Below, piece by piece: positions 22,910 through 34,530 of a stretch of 64,000 bases of DNA. Made by a program: the position numbers and the translations under genes. Position 1 is the stretch's first letter; each line of letters starts with the position of its first letter. The notes beneath the pieces are model-generated. The model was not told the origin of the DNA. It did no database searches and worked only from the letters and a program-made list of their open reading frames with translations. The stretch lies in NCBI GenBank assembly GCA_036365145.1, contig JAEOAD010000024.1, positions 12,395,001 to 12,459,000 on the forward strand. Reading direction: 5' to 3'. The DNA comes from Orientallactaga sibirica. Its lineage: Eukaryota > Chordata > Mammalia > Rodentia > Dipodidae.

Positions 22910-22955
22910 TCTCTCTCACACACATATAAATAAATAAATAAAAACTTAAAAAAGA
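22706..22955 (+). repeat. tRNA-like SINE
   Basis: Begins gagcaggagagatgatttag; CT tract and AAAT tail. Confidence 0.88.
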
Positions 22956-23616
22956 GCTACACTAAAATTCACATTAAATATCTGTAAAAAAAGACATATT
23001 TTCACATCTCTTTTGAATCACAGGGTGTTTCTTCACACAAGTAAACATCAGTTTATACAGAAATTTTCGATAGCAAGTTTCAATAGTACAGTGAATTTTT
23101 CCCTATATAAAATGATCTTAGCCAACTCTACTGGTTATCAGTTGTTAAATACTTATGATGTTAACTCATTTAAGTAATAAACAGAGTAAACAATTAAGAA
23201 ATTACATCTGATGAAAAGCACACAATATATAACCAAGACAGCTGTAAATAGTTTTTGCGTCATTTAGAGTATATTTTTACGTGATTAGTATGAGTGAAGA
23301 AGAAATAAAAATGGGCCATATCAGAAAAGAAGATGTCCCTAAATCTTTAGTGTATAATTTTAAGCATTTTTATCTAAAATCCTATTTATTACAGTATATG
23401 CCAGTATGTGTGCACTTTGCCTTCTACTCAACATGCATTCTTGTATATATTTAAAATTAATAGCTAACTTTAAGATTTCAAGGGAGAGTATCATTTTATA
23501 AATGATACAAGTGTAATATTTCATAGAGGGAAGCTGAAAAGAACTGATTCAAATTTCCTCTTCAATTTTTGTAGATCCATGCTGTTTCTTTGACTTTGTG
23601 GTGGAATAAAAATATG

Positions 23617-23832
23617 AATCTGGGGAAGGAGAAATGGGTTAGCGGTTAACGGCATTTGCAAAACACACCAGCCTAAGTTCAGTTCCTTAAGTCCCATGTA
23701 AAGCCAGATGCACAAAATATTGCAATGCATCTGGAGTTTGTTTGCAATAGAAAGAGGCCTTGGTACTCCTATTTTCTCTCTGTCCATCACTGCCTCCTCA
23801 CAAATACATACCTAAAATCTTCTAAAAAATGA
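23617..23832 (+). repeat. tRNA-like SINE, diverged
   Basis: Contains ggagaaatgggttagcggtt and 'gtaaagccagatgcac'; short A-rich tail. Confidence 0.8.
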
Positions 23833-24981
23833 ATGTAGTATACCAATTTTATCTTTAATGAATATGTTCTGTGATTAGGCATTGAAGTATACATATACAG
23901 CTCGCAGTATCATAAGACTATAAAATAATTACAAAATATGGGAAAATTTCATGAGATCTGAAAAAGATTCAGAGCACTATGTTGTTAATAGAATAAAATT
24001 TATTGTTGTATTTGGGGATGAGACTGGAGCAACAGTGGTTCCTAAGGCCTAGACCTAGATGCAAACAGTGAGGATCACTAACTACACATCATTACAAGTA
24101 TAAGTAGAAATGAAGTATAAAGAAAAGGTTATAGGAAGTTGTAACAGGAGAAAATTCAGTGAGAGAACCATCCATATCATGGACATAAATTAATGAAAAG
24201 TGATGACTTTGGTGAAGTAAAAATTAATAGATGTGCAGTCTGTGGCAGCAAGTTGTAAATGGGCATAAAATTTTAAGAAGGAAATTTAAAATTAACACTT
24301 GATCACTAATTTTATCTTTAGCTAAAAATATGTTCTGAAGCAATTTATATATCCTGCCTAATTGTACTGATAATAGTAAGAAATCAATAACTGATTGGAT
24401 TTAGTGTTCTTTGAAATAAACAGTTTCCTCAGAAATAAGCAAGGTCACCTTAATATTTAGTGTAAACAAAATTCAAATATTTACTTAGTAGGCTTAGGAC
24501 ACCCTCTCTTCTCTCAGTCCCTACCAAGCCCCATTAAAATAGCATGATTGTAGATTCTGAAAAAGTCTTGTTTTCATGAACTAAGCTATTTTATTGGACC
24601 CACATTTTATACTATTATATTTTATGATAAATATTTTATGATTGACAAAATTTTAAGCACATAAAACAGTTTCTACTAGGAATATAAGCAAAATTTTGGA
24701 TACCCACATTTGATATATTAAAAATATAAAATTGATTCACTTTTATATAATCATTGCCTTTAAGTATGTTTGAGCAACATTGCCTGTTATATCCATGAAT
24801 AGCACTGGGCAGATGTTGAGTCCAACAAATCCATTCTAGTTACTCACTTCTTCTGCTTCCCTTACCCCATATCCATGGACCATTTTTAGAGCCTGGGTAT
24901 CTGAACTCAAAATGGCTTTTGTAGCTTGTCCTCCACTTAATCTTCCTTTTTCTTGTCCAAGTTAGTAGGACAAGAACTTTT

Positions 24982-25242
24982 TTCTTTTCAATATTTGTCT
25001 TTCTTTTTTAAAAAATTATTTTCTAATTCATTTGTTTATTTGAGACATAGAAAGGGGAAGAGTGAGAGAAAAAGAGACAGAGGGAAAGAGAATGGGCGTG
25101 TCAGGGCCTCTAGCCACTGCAAACAAACTCCAGATGCATGTGCCACTATGTGCATCTAGCTTACATGGGACCTGCAGAATCGAACCTGGTTCCTTAGACT
25201 TTGCAGGCAAGCATCTTAACCACTAAGCCATCTCTCCAATCC
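24982..25242 (-). repeat. tRNA-like SINE with likely target-site duplication
   Basis: Reverse-strand copy ending ctaagccatctctccaatcc. The word agaacttttt occurs just left (about 24971-24980) and just right (25243-25252), consistent with the insertion ends. Confidence 0.85.
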
Positions 25243-25625
25243 AGAACTTTTTGTTCAACTTATTTCAGTTCACCATCACCCTGCCTGCATCTTTTGTAGA
25301 TTTTCCCATTTGGCTGTTGACATCTTCCATGTCAACATCTTCCCAGGGGTCACATTTGTCCCTTCAAATATCTCTAGCCTATTTCCTATACACAATCATC
25401 TCCCAATGGCTCTTCATACCAAGTGCCTTTCCTGATGTAGGCCATCTTGATGTCTAATTTCTCTTCCTATTATTTTATACTATTTCTCACATATATACTG
25501 AAAACATATCAACAGTTCATTAAAAAGTAGAAATTTGGCTCAAAAATATCCTTGAGTATTTCTCTTGGAATTTTGCTCTCATTACCTAAGCAATAAAAAA
25601 GCATGCTCTAAAAACAGATCATGCA

Positions 25626-25770
25626 GCCAGGTCCAAGGGCTCATAACTTTAGCTCAAATACTACAAAGGCTGAGATGAAAGGATCTCATTGAATTCAAAG
25701 ATAATCTGGGCTACAGTGTGAGTTTCAGGTCAGCCTGGGTAGAGGAAATGATATCTTAAAAAATAAGCAA
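25626..25770 (+). repeat. Old B1 copy
   Basis: Diverged plus-strand B1: 'ccaggtccaagggctcataa' to 'tcaggtcagcctgggtagag'. Confidence 0.65.
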
Positions 25771-26339
25771 AAATAATGGCCAATCACAGCCTTGCCACGT
25801 TACATGTGTCTTTATTGCAATGACTTCTTTGAATCTCATCAGTGGAAGCTTAGGTGATAAAGGGGACAGTGGTTATAGTTGAGGTGCTTGGTTGGCTGCT
25901 GTTTATGAGTATTGATTGTTTTCTACTTTCTTTAAAATGAGAGTACATACACTTTTGGTTCCTGTGAAGGATCACAGAAAAAGCTCTATTTGATATCTTC
26001 TCACATATTAAATAAGCACCTATCAAAAATATAGCTACATTATAAGTTCCAATGTAATAATTAGTTCTTAAAAGGAAATGAATAGAGTAAAAATAAATGT
26101 GAACATTCAACTTTGTTATTTCACAAATTAGCTGCAAGTTTAAATTATGGATGGAGACAGAAATTCAAACAAAAGAAGATTCATATGAATTTAAAAATTA
26201 AATGATGATTAAATGTAGAAGTAATAATTTAAAAAGAAAGATGATCACTTCAATTTTTCAAGCACAGCTTGTAGGTAGGAGAAGTGAGAAACACTTAGGA
26301 GAAACATTGTTAATTTGTCTTTTATAAAAATGTCAACAA

Positions 26340-26490
26340 AGCTGGGTATAGTGGCACCTTTAATCCCAGCACCAGGGAGGCAGAGGTAGGGGGATTGCCC
26401 TGAGTTTGAGGTCACCCTGAGAATATAGAGTGAATTCCAGGTCAGTCTGGGCTAGAATGAGACCCTACCTTGAAAAACAAACAAAAAAAT
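26340..26490 (+). repeat. B1-like SINE
   Basis: gctgggtatagtggcacctt to 'agaccctaccttgaaaaac' with a CAAA tail. Confidence 0.93.
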
Positions 26491-26494
26491 GTCA

Positions 26495-26838
26495 ACAAGA
26501 CCCTGATGATACTCAATACCTACCAAAGTAGAGATCCAGAGGCTCCTAAGAGCTTATCAATGAAGTAGACTTAAAAATCACCCACCACGGCTCAGGGAAT
26601 TTTGCAGAAGAGGGGGCAAAAAGACTGCAAAAGCCAGAGGTTGAAACCTCATGCCCAGAGGCATTCCCTTCTCCCCCAATATAACTGAATACTGTTCCCA
26701 CAACACATAAACTATAACCCCATGGGGTATACCAACAACCCCGCTGAAGAGCATCCCTAAAGGAATGGGGACAGGGATGAGGGAAAAGAGGATAAAAATA
26801 TATGATGTATCCATATAAAACATCTTTTTAAAAAAAGG
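26495..26838 (+). mobile_element. L1 3'-end fragment (sense)
   Basis: Shares 'gagatccagaggctcctaag' and 'ggctcagggaattttg' with the other L1 ends here and ends in TTAAAAAAAGG. Severely 5'-truncated 3' untranslated sequence, non-coding. Confidence 0.75.
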
Positions 26839-27786
26839 TCAACAAAATGAATGTGCATATGAATAGTACCGATTATACTCCTAGCAAAAATTGTATTTAT
26901 AATTTAATTCATTTGTTTCATTCTCAAATATACATAGTAATGAACAGGTTATGGAAGAGAAGGCTAAACTGTTTTCAAATAAATTCTTGATAGAGCATAA
27001 TTAAAATAATCAAATCCAAAATAGAGTGACCTATGAGAATGTATTCAAATCATTGTGCTTTAAAATTGTGAAACTGCAACTAATTATTATGATCCTTTAT
27101 ACCTAGGTGACATGTAACTAGTTGTTCTGAATTTCCCACACGCTGACCCTGATAAAGGAGACAAGTCTCAATGGGACTAACGGTCACACCACTGCTTAGT
27201 GAGTGACACTGATGGATTGTGACAGGAACCTGACATTGTCAAGAGTCGTTTACAATGAAAATGATGGCAAAAGCAGGCGGTTACTCCATACCATTGGAGA
27301 CCATTTAGAAGGATGTCAAGTCCATCTAACAATGGAAACAAAGCTACTAAGTAAAAGCAAACATTAGCCACAGGTGCTGCAGACATTGGTTATTACCACA
27401 GATATAGATGATAATAAATGTATTCTTCAGTGGACTAGTTTCAAAGTCTATGGAGAATGATGATGATCAAAATTCCTTGCATACATGTATGCAATTTTCC
27501 AAATTAAAAATAAAAAAATTAAATTAAAAAATAACACACATCATCAGTAATGCTGGTAGTTTGTACAGATATTAGAAACAGTCTTTTCATTAATTATATA
27601 ACAGACTCTTTCTTTTTTTTTTCCTCTCTCTGTCTTTCTCCACCTATCGCTCCTTCTCCAGTTCACTACTAACCTAAGACATTTGAGTTAATATATTTGA
27701 ATGGTGAAATCTTTTGGAATTTTGTAAGGCTGATTGTTTCGTTTACAATAGGTAAAGGAGAAATTTGTAGTTTTAAAAACTTATTG

Positions 27787-27947
27787 TTGCTGGGCATGGT
27801 GGCACATGCCTTTAATCCCAGCACTTGGAAGGCAGATTAGGAGGATCAACCTGAGTTTGCGGCCACCCTGAGACTGGATAGTGAATTCCAAGAATGCATA
27901 GGCTGGGCTATGAATTAGATTCCCACCTCAAAAAAAAAAAAAAAAAG
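27787..27947 (+). repeat. B1-like SINE
   Basis: ctgggcatggtggcacatgc with a 17-A tail; a short internal duplication or insertion 'gaatgcataggctgggc' is present. Confidence 0.9.
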
Positions 27948-28194
27948 TATGTGATATTAAGATGATAATTTTATATAACACATATCTATATCATTTTTGT
28001 TCTTTGCTGTGGTGGTGGTTGTGGTAGTGCTCTGGATCAAACCAAATGCATCATACATGCACTGCCTATGCCTTACCATTAAGGTACACCCGTAAACAAA
28101 TTGCAGCATCTTTAAATGTGTCCCTGTTTAAGAACAGCATTTCAGAAAAAAAATAAATACACTGTGTCTCTTAATTGTAAATAGTGCCTAGAGA

Positions 28195-28761
28195 GTAGGG
28201 CACTTCCAAGCTTTTTTCAGAAGGGAGCTGGACCTGAGGAGATAAACGACCCAGTGTACTTCACACCAGCTGAAACCACAGAGGAATGCTACTTTCTTAG
28301 TGAATAAGATATCAGCACAAGTGTCAAGGAGATAGACACTGAGGAAACTCACCACCTACCAAACCAGAGATCCAGAGGCTCCTAAGAGCCCATCAGTGAA
28401 GTAGACTTAAAAACATGCCCACACCTCTGTCCCACCCTCCAAGGCTCAGGGACCATTGCGGAAGAGGGGGCGGATAGAATGGAAGAGCCAAAGGAAGGGT
28501 ATGACCTCTTACAATGCAACTGCCCAGACAGAAATTGGCCTTGATATCCATGACCTTGCAGTGCCTAGCAATACTCCGCAAGACCCTCATAATAGAAGAA
28601 AAAGATGATGTCATCAAATTAAAAGAGAGACTAATGGAGAGAGGGAGGGGATATGGTGGAGAATGGAGTTCTAAAGTGGAATGGGGGGAGGGGAGGGAAA
28701 TATCAGGTGGGTTTTTTGTATGTAAGTATAAAAGTCAATAAAAAACAATAATTAAAAAAAA
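28195..28761 (+). mobile_element. L1 3'-end fragment, variant tail
   Basis: The left part matches the common L1 3' sequence of this window (acaccagctgaaaccacag, 'agatccagaggctcctaaga'). The right part after about 28500 differs and ends in a G-rich run and an AATAAAAA tail. Left boundary approximate. Confidence 0.7.
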
Positions 28762-29036
28762 TAAAACACGCCCAACATGGCTCAGGGAATTTTGTGGAAG
28801 AGGAAGTGGAAAGATTGTTAGAGCCACAAGTTGGGACATTTTGGACAGAGACATTGCCTCTCCCCCATAACTGACTGCTGCCCTCATAATTCATGACCCA
28901 CAATCCCCATGGGGTTGACCTGCATCCCAAATAAGGAAGGCCTCTTCAGAAAAGGGGCAGGGAGGAGGGAAAAATGGTACCAACATGTGTTGTTTACATA
29001 CGAAATATATCCATATCAAATAAAAATAAATTAAAA
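28762..29036 (+). mobile_element. Second L1 3'-end fragment, abutting the first
   Basis: Begins acgcccaacatggctcaggg and ends tcaaataaaaataaattaaa. It repeats the same region already present in the preceding copy but with the commoner tail type. Confidence 0.7.
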
Positions 29037-29117
29037 ATATACTTGCTTATATGTTATGAATATTTAGAATTACTGAGGAAAATATGAGTGCTTTAGCTGT
29101 TATAAAACCTATTTTCT

Positions 29118-29284
29118 GACAATAGAAAGATGTTCAGTGGTTAGAGGCACTTGCTTGCAAAATCTGCAGTCAGGGTTCAATAACCCAGTATGCATGTAAA
29201 TCCAGATACACAAAGCTGTGCTTGGAGTTCATTTGCAATGGAATAAGCCTTGGCATGCCCATTCTTTCTCTCTGACATAAACAC

Positions 29285-29323
<39 letters not shown>

Positions 29324-29390
29324 TCTCTCTCTCCCTCTCTCTCTCTTTCTCTCCCTCTTTCTCTCCCTCTCCAAATAAATGTTTTAAAAA
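29118..29390 (+). repeat. tRNA-like SINE with (AC)n
   Basis: Diverged left part ('gttcagtggttagaggcac'); an AC array at 29285-29321 lies within the CT-rich segment. Confidence 0.8.
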
Positions 29391-31489
29391 ATATTATACT
29401 AGAATTAGTTAAAGAAAAAAATTTTCTTTTCCCTTAGGAAAAATAATACTATTACCAACTCTAACTATTCCATTACAATAAATAAATCATTTAGGGAAAT
29501 ATATGTCTTTCTCAGAAATAAATATATTTTATTTACCTATCTTTTATTCACAAAACTTGGTCAGTATTATCTGAGTGCCAGAAATTTGTTAATTAGAAAT
29601 TTAAACCTTTTGACATCCAAAGGCATCTATCTTAAAAATGTTTTCTTTTGAATGCAAAGTCTTAATATTTTCTGTACTTTGGTGGTGATATGAGGACTAT
29701 GTGTGCTCTTGTGCTCCTTGGAGCTCTTATTTTAAAATTCTTTACCAGAGTTAATGATCATTGAACTAAAAAACTGGATGAACTATAAAATAAGGCCAAT
29801 GTTCAAGTTACTGATGACAGACAAAATATAGTGTAATACAAATCTACCAAAGAATAATCTGTCATTACATATATATAATTTTATCCTGAGACTCTGGGTA
29901 ATTATGGGGAAAAGGAGCAGTGTCAGGATTCTTAAAATAGTAAAAGTGTCAATTTTAAATCGTTTTACATTTTGAACTCATGAAAATAATGTAATGAATT
30001 ATTTTATGCAGAACATAATTCTTCGTGTACTTTTCCTTTTTAGTACCAAATTCCTGAAAGCTTTGATGCAACTACAAATAAAAGAAGAGCCCTTACTATG
30101 AGATAAAAGGTTAAGTACTCCATGCACAGAAGAAAGATAATTACATCAGAAAACACTCTGCTTTTGATTCTGCTGTTGTCTTAGAACTCATTAGCACCAT
30201 GTTTTCACTGTGAACCAGGTAAAACAGGTCTTAAAACAAAACAGCCTCAGGTGGGAAGGTAAATACCTCCATAGGATTCAGTACAGAGAAAGAAAGAGTA
30301 GCTAAATTTATTTGTATTTATTAAATATATGGAAGTTTTCTTAAAATATATATGTGAACTACTATCAAGACCACAATCATTTTAGTCAGTAGAGATATTT
30401 TGAAAATACATTAGTTAATTCCCACAGCTTAAATAATAATTCTATTATAGACAACAGGCAGTGAAAAAAAATGAACATATCAGGTACATATGCCAGTTTT
30501 CCATTTAAAATATAATCACATTTTTCAAAACAAGTCTATTGCAATCTAGTAGTCTTGCTCATTACTAATGTCATTGAATATATTTTTTCATGCATTAATT
30601 CATCAGATTATTTTTCATTAAGTAAAATAAACTAGAAATCATTTTCTTTAATGATTTTCTAATTTCCCTATATAGTTACATTCATAACAAACAAAACTTT
30701 ACAATACATTTTCTATACTTAATAATCAGTCTCAAGGTATACCATAGTAGTTCAATATTCATGTATAAGTATTGAATAAAATAAGTTAAATTAGTTTCAA
30801 TTTTCATTGGATTACAATATATTTTCAATTATTATTTATGTTTGAATTTGACAAAGATATTTTTATATTAATTTTCCATAATTCATAAACCTTGCATAGG
30901 TGAAATGGTATGTTCATAGAAATTATCTTGTTTTTTTGTTTTTGGTTTTTTGTATGTGAATGTCACGCAGGATTAAATCTTCTCTACAGACCTGAGTTTA
31001 CCTCAGAGAATCATATTCTCGGCTAAGTCAGAAACCAAGGGAACAGCCTTATCTCCATCTTTCTTACCACCAAAGTCCAATTCCTTTTTGTGTCCTGTTG
31101 ATTTCATCTATGTAATTTATCTCTACTCTTTTTCTGTCTCAGCTGTTTTAATCAGTTTCAAGACCACCACTACCATCAAGTACAAATCTACAGTGTCACT
31201 CCCCTGCTTATTGCTGTTAAGAAAAAAGTTCAAAGTTTCAGGGTTTGAAGTAAGTTCCACATGGACAAACCCATGTCTTTCTTTATATCACATTATCACT
31301 AGAATTTACCAAGGTACAACCAACTTCTAGTCCATTCTTGAGCTGAAAGCTACAAACCATCATCAATCTTTACATTCATATGTGGAAGACATCAATGTGC
31401 ATTTAAAAATGACATGTGCCTTCTATTATTTATCAGCTGATAATCTGGACAAATAAGCCAAATGGAATATATGTTTGGGAAAATTTATT
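29391..31489. other. Repeat-poor intron, nothing recognised
   Basis: AT-rich and largely free of recent transposons. A more mixed stretch at 30960-31440 has a short open frame but no splice-flanked conserved sequence I recognise. Confidence 0.5.
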
Positions 31490-31922
31490 CTTTTTATTTT
31501 TGTTGTATGTGTATGTGTGTGCATGTGTATGTCTGTCTGCAGTATGACTGGTATGATGGGTGAAGTGTGGTGAACATGTGTCTGCAGACATATGCACAAC
31601 ATATGTAGATGATGTACAGAAGTCAGAACAGGCCCTTGGCTGCCCTTCTCTATTGGTCATCCATGTGCTTACTTGAGAAGTGGTCCCTCCCTCAAACCTG
31701 AAACTGCCATGTTTTGGTCAGCATGCCCCAGTATTTCTCTAGTCTCTGTCACTAACCCCCTCCCTGATGGTTGGGAGTTACAAATGCGTGGCCGTGCCCA
31801 ATGTTTTATAGGAGTTCAAGAGGATTGAACTCAGGTGGTCTGAGTCCCTCCCACTTCTTCTTGCCTAAACAGCAAGGTCTTTTAACCAATGAGTCATCAT
31901 TCCAACCCACAAACAATTCTTT
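31490..31922 (-). repeat. Old rodent SINE-like repeat (B3/RSINE-type)
   Basis: A TG-rich left end and a right end reading aaccaatgagtcatcattcc, with 'aggattgaactcaggtggtc' before it, typical of old reverse-oriented rodent SINEs. It is longer than a single element, so it may be composite. Confidence 0.5.
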
Positions 31923-32090
31923 AATGGGAAGTAAAGATAAAAAGTAGGAACCAGGTTGGACATTTTTGAAATAAACTTGAGAGAACTTAGAACTGATTTG
32001 GATACAAATGGAGTCTGGGTGATTAATGTTTGAACTGAGACCTGGGAGACAGGTTAACCAAGGGATCTTGGCGTCAATATTAATGGGACA

Positions 32091-33846
32091 CTTTTCTACA
32101 CATCAGTAAGGAAAAATGACACAAAGCAATTTGAAGAAAAATGGTCAAACTTGGAACAGATCATTCTCAGCAAACTCACCCAATCACAGAAAGAAAAGCA
32201 TTGCATGGTCTAACTCATCTGTGGATCCTAATCTGTATTTCCTGGAGATACTGACACAGCTAATAAACATCTCAAGGATTGGACAATAGGGATGGTAGGA
32301 TGGGAGGGCAGGGCACGGGTTTGGGAGGACAAAAAAATAGACCCAAATGGAAATGGTACCATAAGATCCTATATCCTGAAAGACATATTAAAAGGTCGAG
32401 CCTGCATCAGGTGCTTAGAGAGAACACATGAATCACAGGGGCCTGGAGAGAGTATGATGAAGACTAACCTCAATCTTCTCCTGTTTCTCTCTCTATTACT
32501 CCCTCTTCCCTCTTTCTCTTTCATATTACCTATATTTTTCTTCATTCTTTTCCCTTGGCATTGACCTGTAACTCCCAATACCACCATGTGGTTAACATCC
32601 ACAAGGAGCTGTTGGTTTCCCAAAAGAAGACAGATTTGTTTTTTTTAATATATATGTATATATAATTTATTTTTTATATTACTCTAATTTTACATTCATA
32701 TTAGTAACCCCATTATCCTCCTCCCTGTCCTCCCTTTTCCAAAGGGACACTCATCAATGGGGAATGTGGGTCATGCATTGTGGGGGTAGTCAAGAGTTCT
32801 GGGGGGTAGGCCAAGTTTCTGTGCATAATGCCCCAATTTGTGGCTCTAACACTCTTTCTGCCCCCTCTTCCACGAATTTCCCTAAGCCACCTTGGGATCT
32901 ACTTGATGACCCACCAAAGGTTATTGGTACCTACTTCTGAAGACACCATATTCTGCTGGGATGGAACGTGGAGAGGGCTGGCTAGAATCTGGAAGAGAGT
33001 CAGTCCCCAGACAGCTTGTCTAATGCCAGAGGGTTCTACATAAGTGACTGGGGGGAAACGACCAACATCTGTCTAAGCAACTCGTGGTCTAAGCTACTTA
33101 GCAACAAACAAACTGACATGATGTTCACACAAGTGCCGTAGTGGTACACAGCCATGGTGGGTTACCAACTGCTCTTGATTTGGTTAACAGATCCAATCAG
33201 TGGAATGAAACCCATACCTGGAACCAGGAAACAAGTCATAACCATATCCAGAGACGAGCCTGCTCTCCAATATCAAGCTCCTAACAGTAGTGGGATACAA
33301 GAGGGCCTACACCTATTAACTTCTCTCTAAAATAATAATGGTTATCCATGTATCTTGCACTGATCTCACTCTCCTTTGGAGAATCTGCTCCTCTCTTTCA
33401 CATGATGCAGAACCTGAGGAGAGAATCAGCCTATCGCACCTCAACAGAGCACCAGCTGAAATTGTAGAGTTATTGGGGAAATGAGCAAGAGTGCTGCTTT
33501 CTCAGTGACCCTGGTACCAGACAAAGGTGAAGGAAATAGACACAAAGAACACTCAACTCCTACCAAATCAGATATCCAGAGACACAGAGACTCACAAAAC
33601 CTTGTCACTGAAATAGACCTAAAATGAATCCAACGTGGCTCAGGGATATTCACGGAAGAGGGAGCGGAAAGATTGTTAGAGCCATGAGTTGGGTTATTAT
33701 GCACAGAGTCATTGCCTCTCCAGTATAACTGATGGCTACCCCCATAAGGCCAGACCCACATTACTCCTGGGGGGAGGATAGGGAGAAGGCTAACGATGGT
33801 TGTATATGGCTGTACATACACTATATTCATAACTAGTAAATAAAAA
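32091..33846 (+). mobile_element. 5'-truncated L1 with 15-bp target-site duplication
   Basis: Starts cttttctacacatcagtaag, inside the end of the L1 ORF2 region, and runs through the 3' untranslated region to a short A-rich tail. The flanking words aatattaatgggaca (32076-32090) and aatattaatgtgaca (33847-33861) agree at 14 of 15 bases, fixing both ends. The element resembles the copy at 50840-52700 along its length. It is interrupted by an antisense L1 piece at 32638-32899. It encodes no intact protein. Confidence 0.88.
32638..32899 (-). mobile_element. Antisense L1 3' end nested in the L1
   Basis: A T run followed by 'taaccccattatcctcctcc' and 'ctgccccctcttccacgaat' is the reverse complement of the family's 3' end. 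It separates host L1 sequence 'gaagacagattt' from 'acttgatgacccacc', which are only about ten bases apart in the copy at 51.7 kb. Confidence 0.75.
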
Positions 33847-34264
33847 AATATTAATGTGACAATAATGGTTGTGGCAATATTTCCTGTCATGCATCCTGTA
33901 CTTTCAAAAGTTTAAGCATTGTGTTAAGCTTTTGTGTGCACTAACTCAATGACTTTAAAATGCTTAAGAAAGGTATATCTTATATTAGTGTTATAAAGAT
34001 TATTCTAAAGTGCCCCAGGATTTTAATCTTGGGATTCTTAATTTACAACTCAAGGTTTTAATCACCTTTTTGAAAAGAGATCAGGTTTAATTACTAATTA
34101 AAAATCAGTTCAAGTTTGGACTAATAGCATATGTTACATTGGTATGATTTCTAAGATATGCTAGAAATATGAACCTAAAACCTGGGATAAAAACAGAAGT
34201 CCAGAAAAATTTTGGAAAGTTGATTTATAGGAAGTAGTCATGATGTTTTGAGAGGGTATTTTAA

Positions 34265-34530
34265 AAATTATTTATTTATTGTTAGTTATGCCCATAATGT
34301 GAATACATTCATGTTGGTGCCATCGATAGCTCCCTCCTCGCTGGGGAAGATGGGTGGTGCATTGCGGGGGCAGCCATCAGTTATGAGGAAGGGGCAATGT
34401 CTCTGTGCATGATGACCCAACTTGTTGCTCTAACAGTCTTTCCGTCCCCTCTTCCACAAATTTCCCTGAGCCATGTTTGGATCATTGTAGTTCTACTTCA
34501 GTGAGGAGGTCTTGGGAGACTAAGAGGGTA
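34265..34530 (-). mobile_element. L1 3'-end fragment (antisense)
   Basis: Contains 'gtgcattgcgggggcagcc' and 'ttccgtcccctcttccacaa', the reverse complement of the L1 3' end found elsewhere in the window. Non-coding fragment. Confidence 0.75.

Noticed and set aside
31088..31330. 80-codon plus-strand frame
   Set aside because: Low-complexity Ser/Leu/Thr composition and no conserved motif; probably chance or old repeat.
33441..33890. 149-codon open frame on the minus strand
   Set aside because: It lies antisense within L1 3' untranslated sequence; similar partial frames occur at the other L1 ends.
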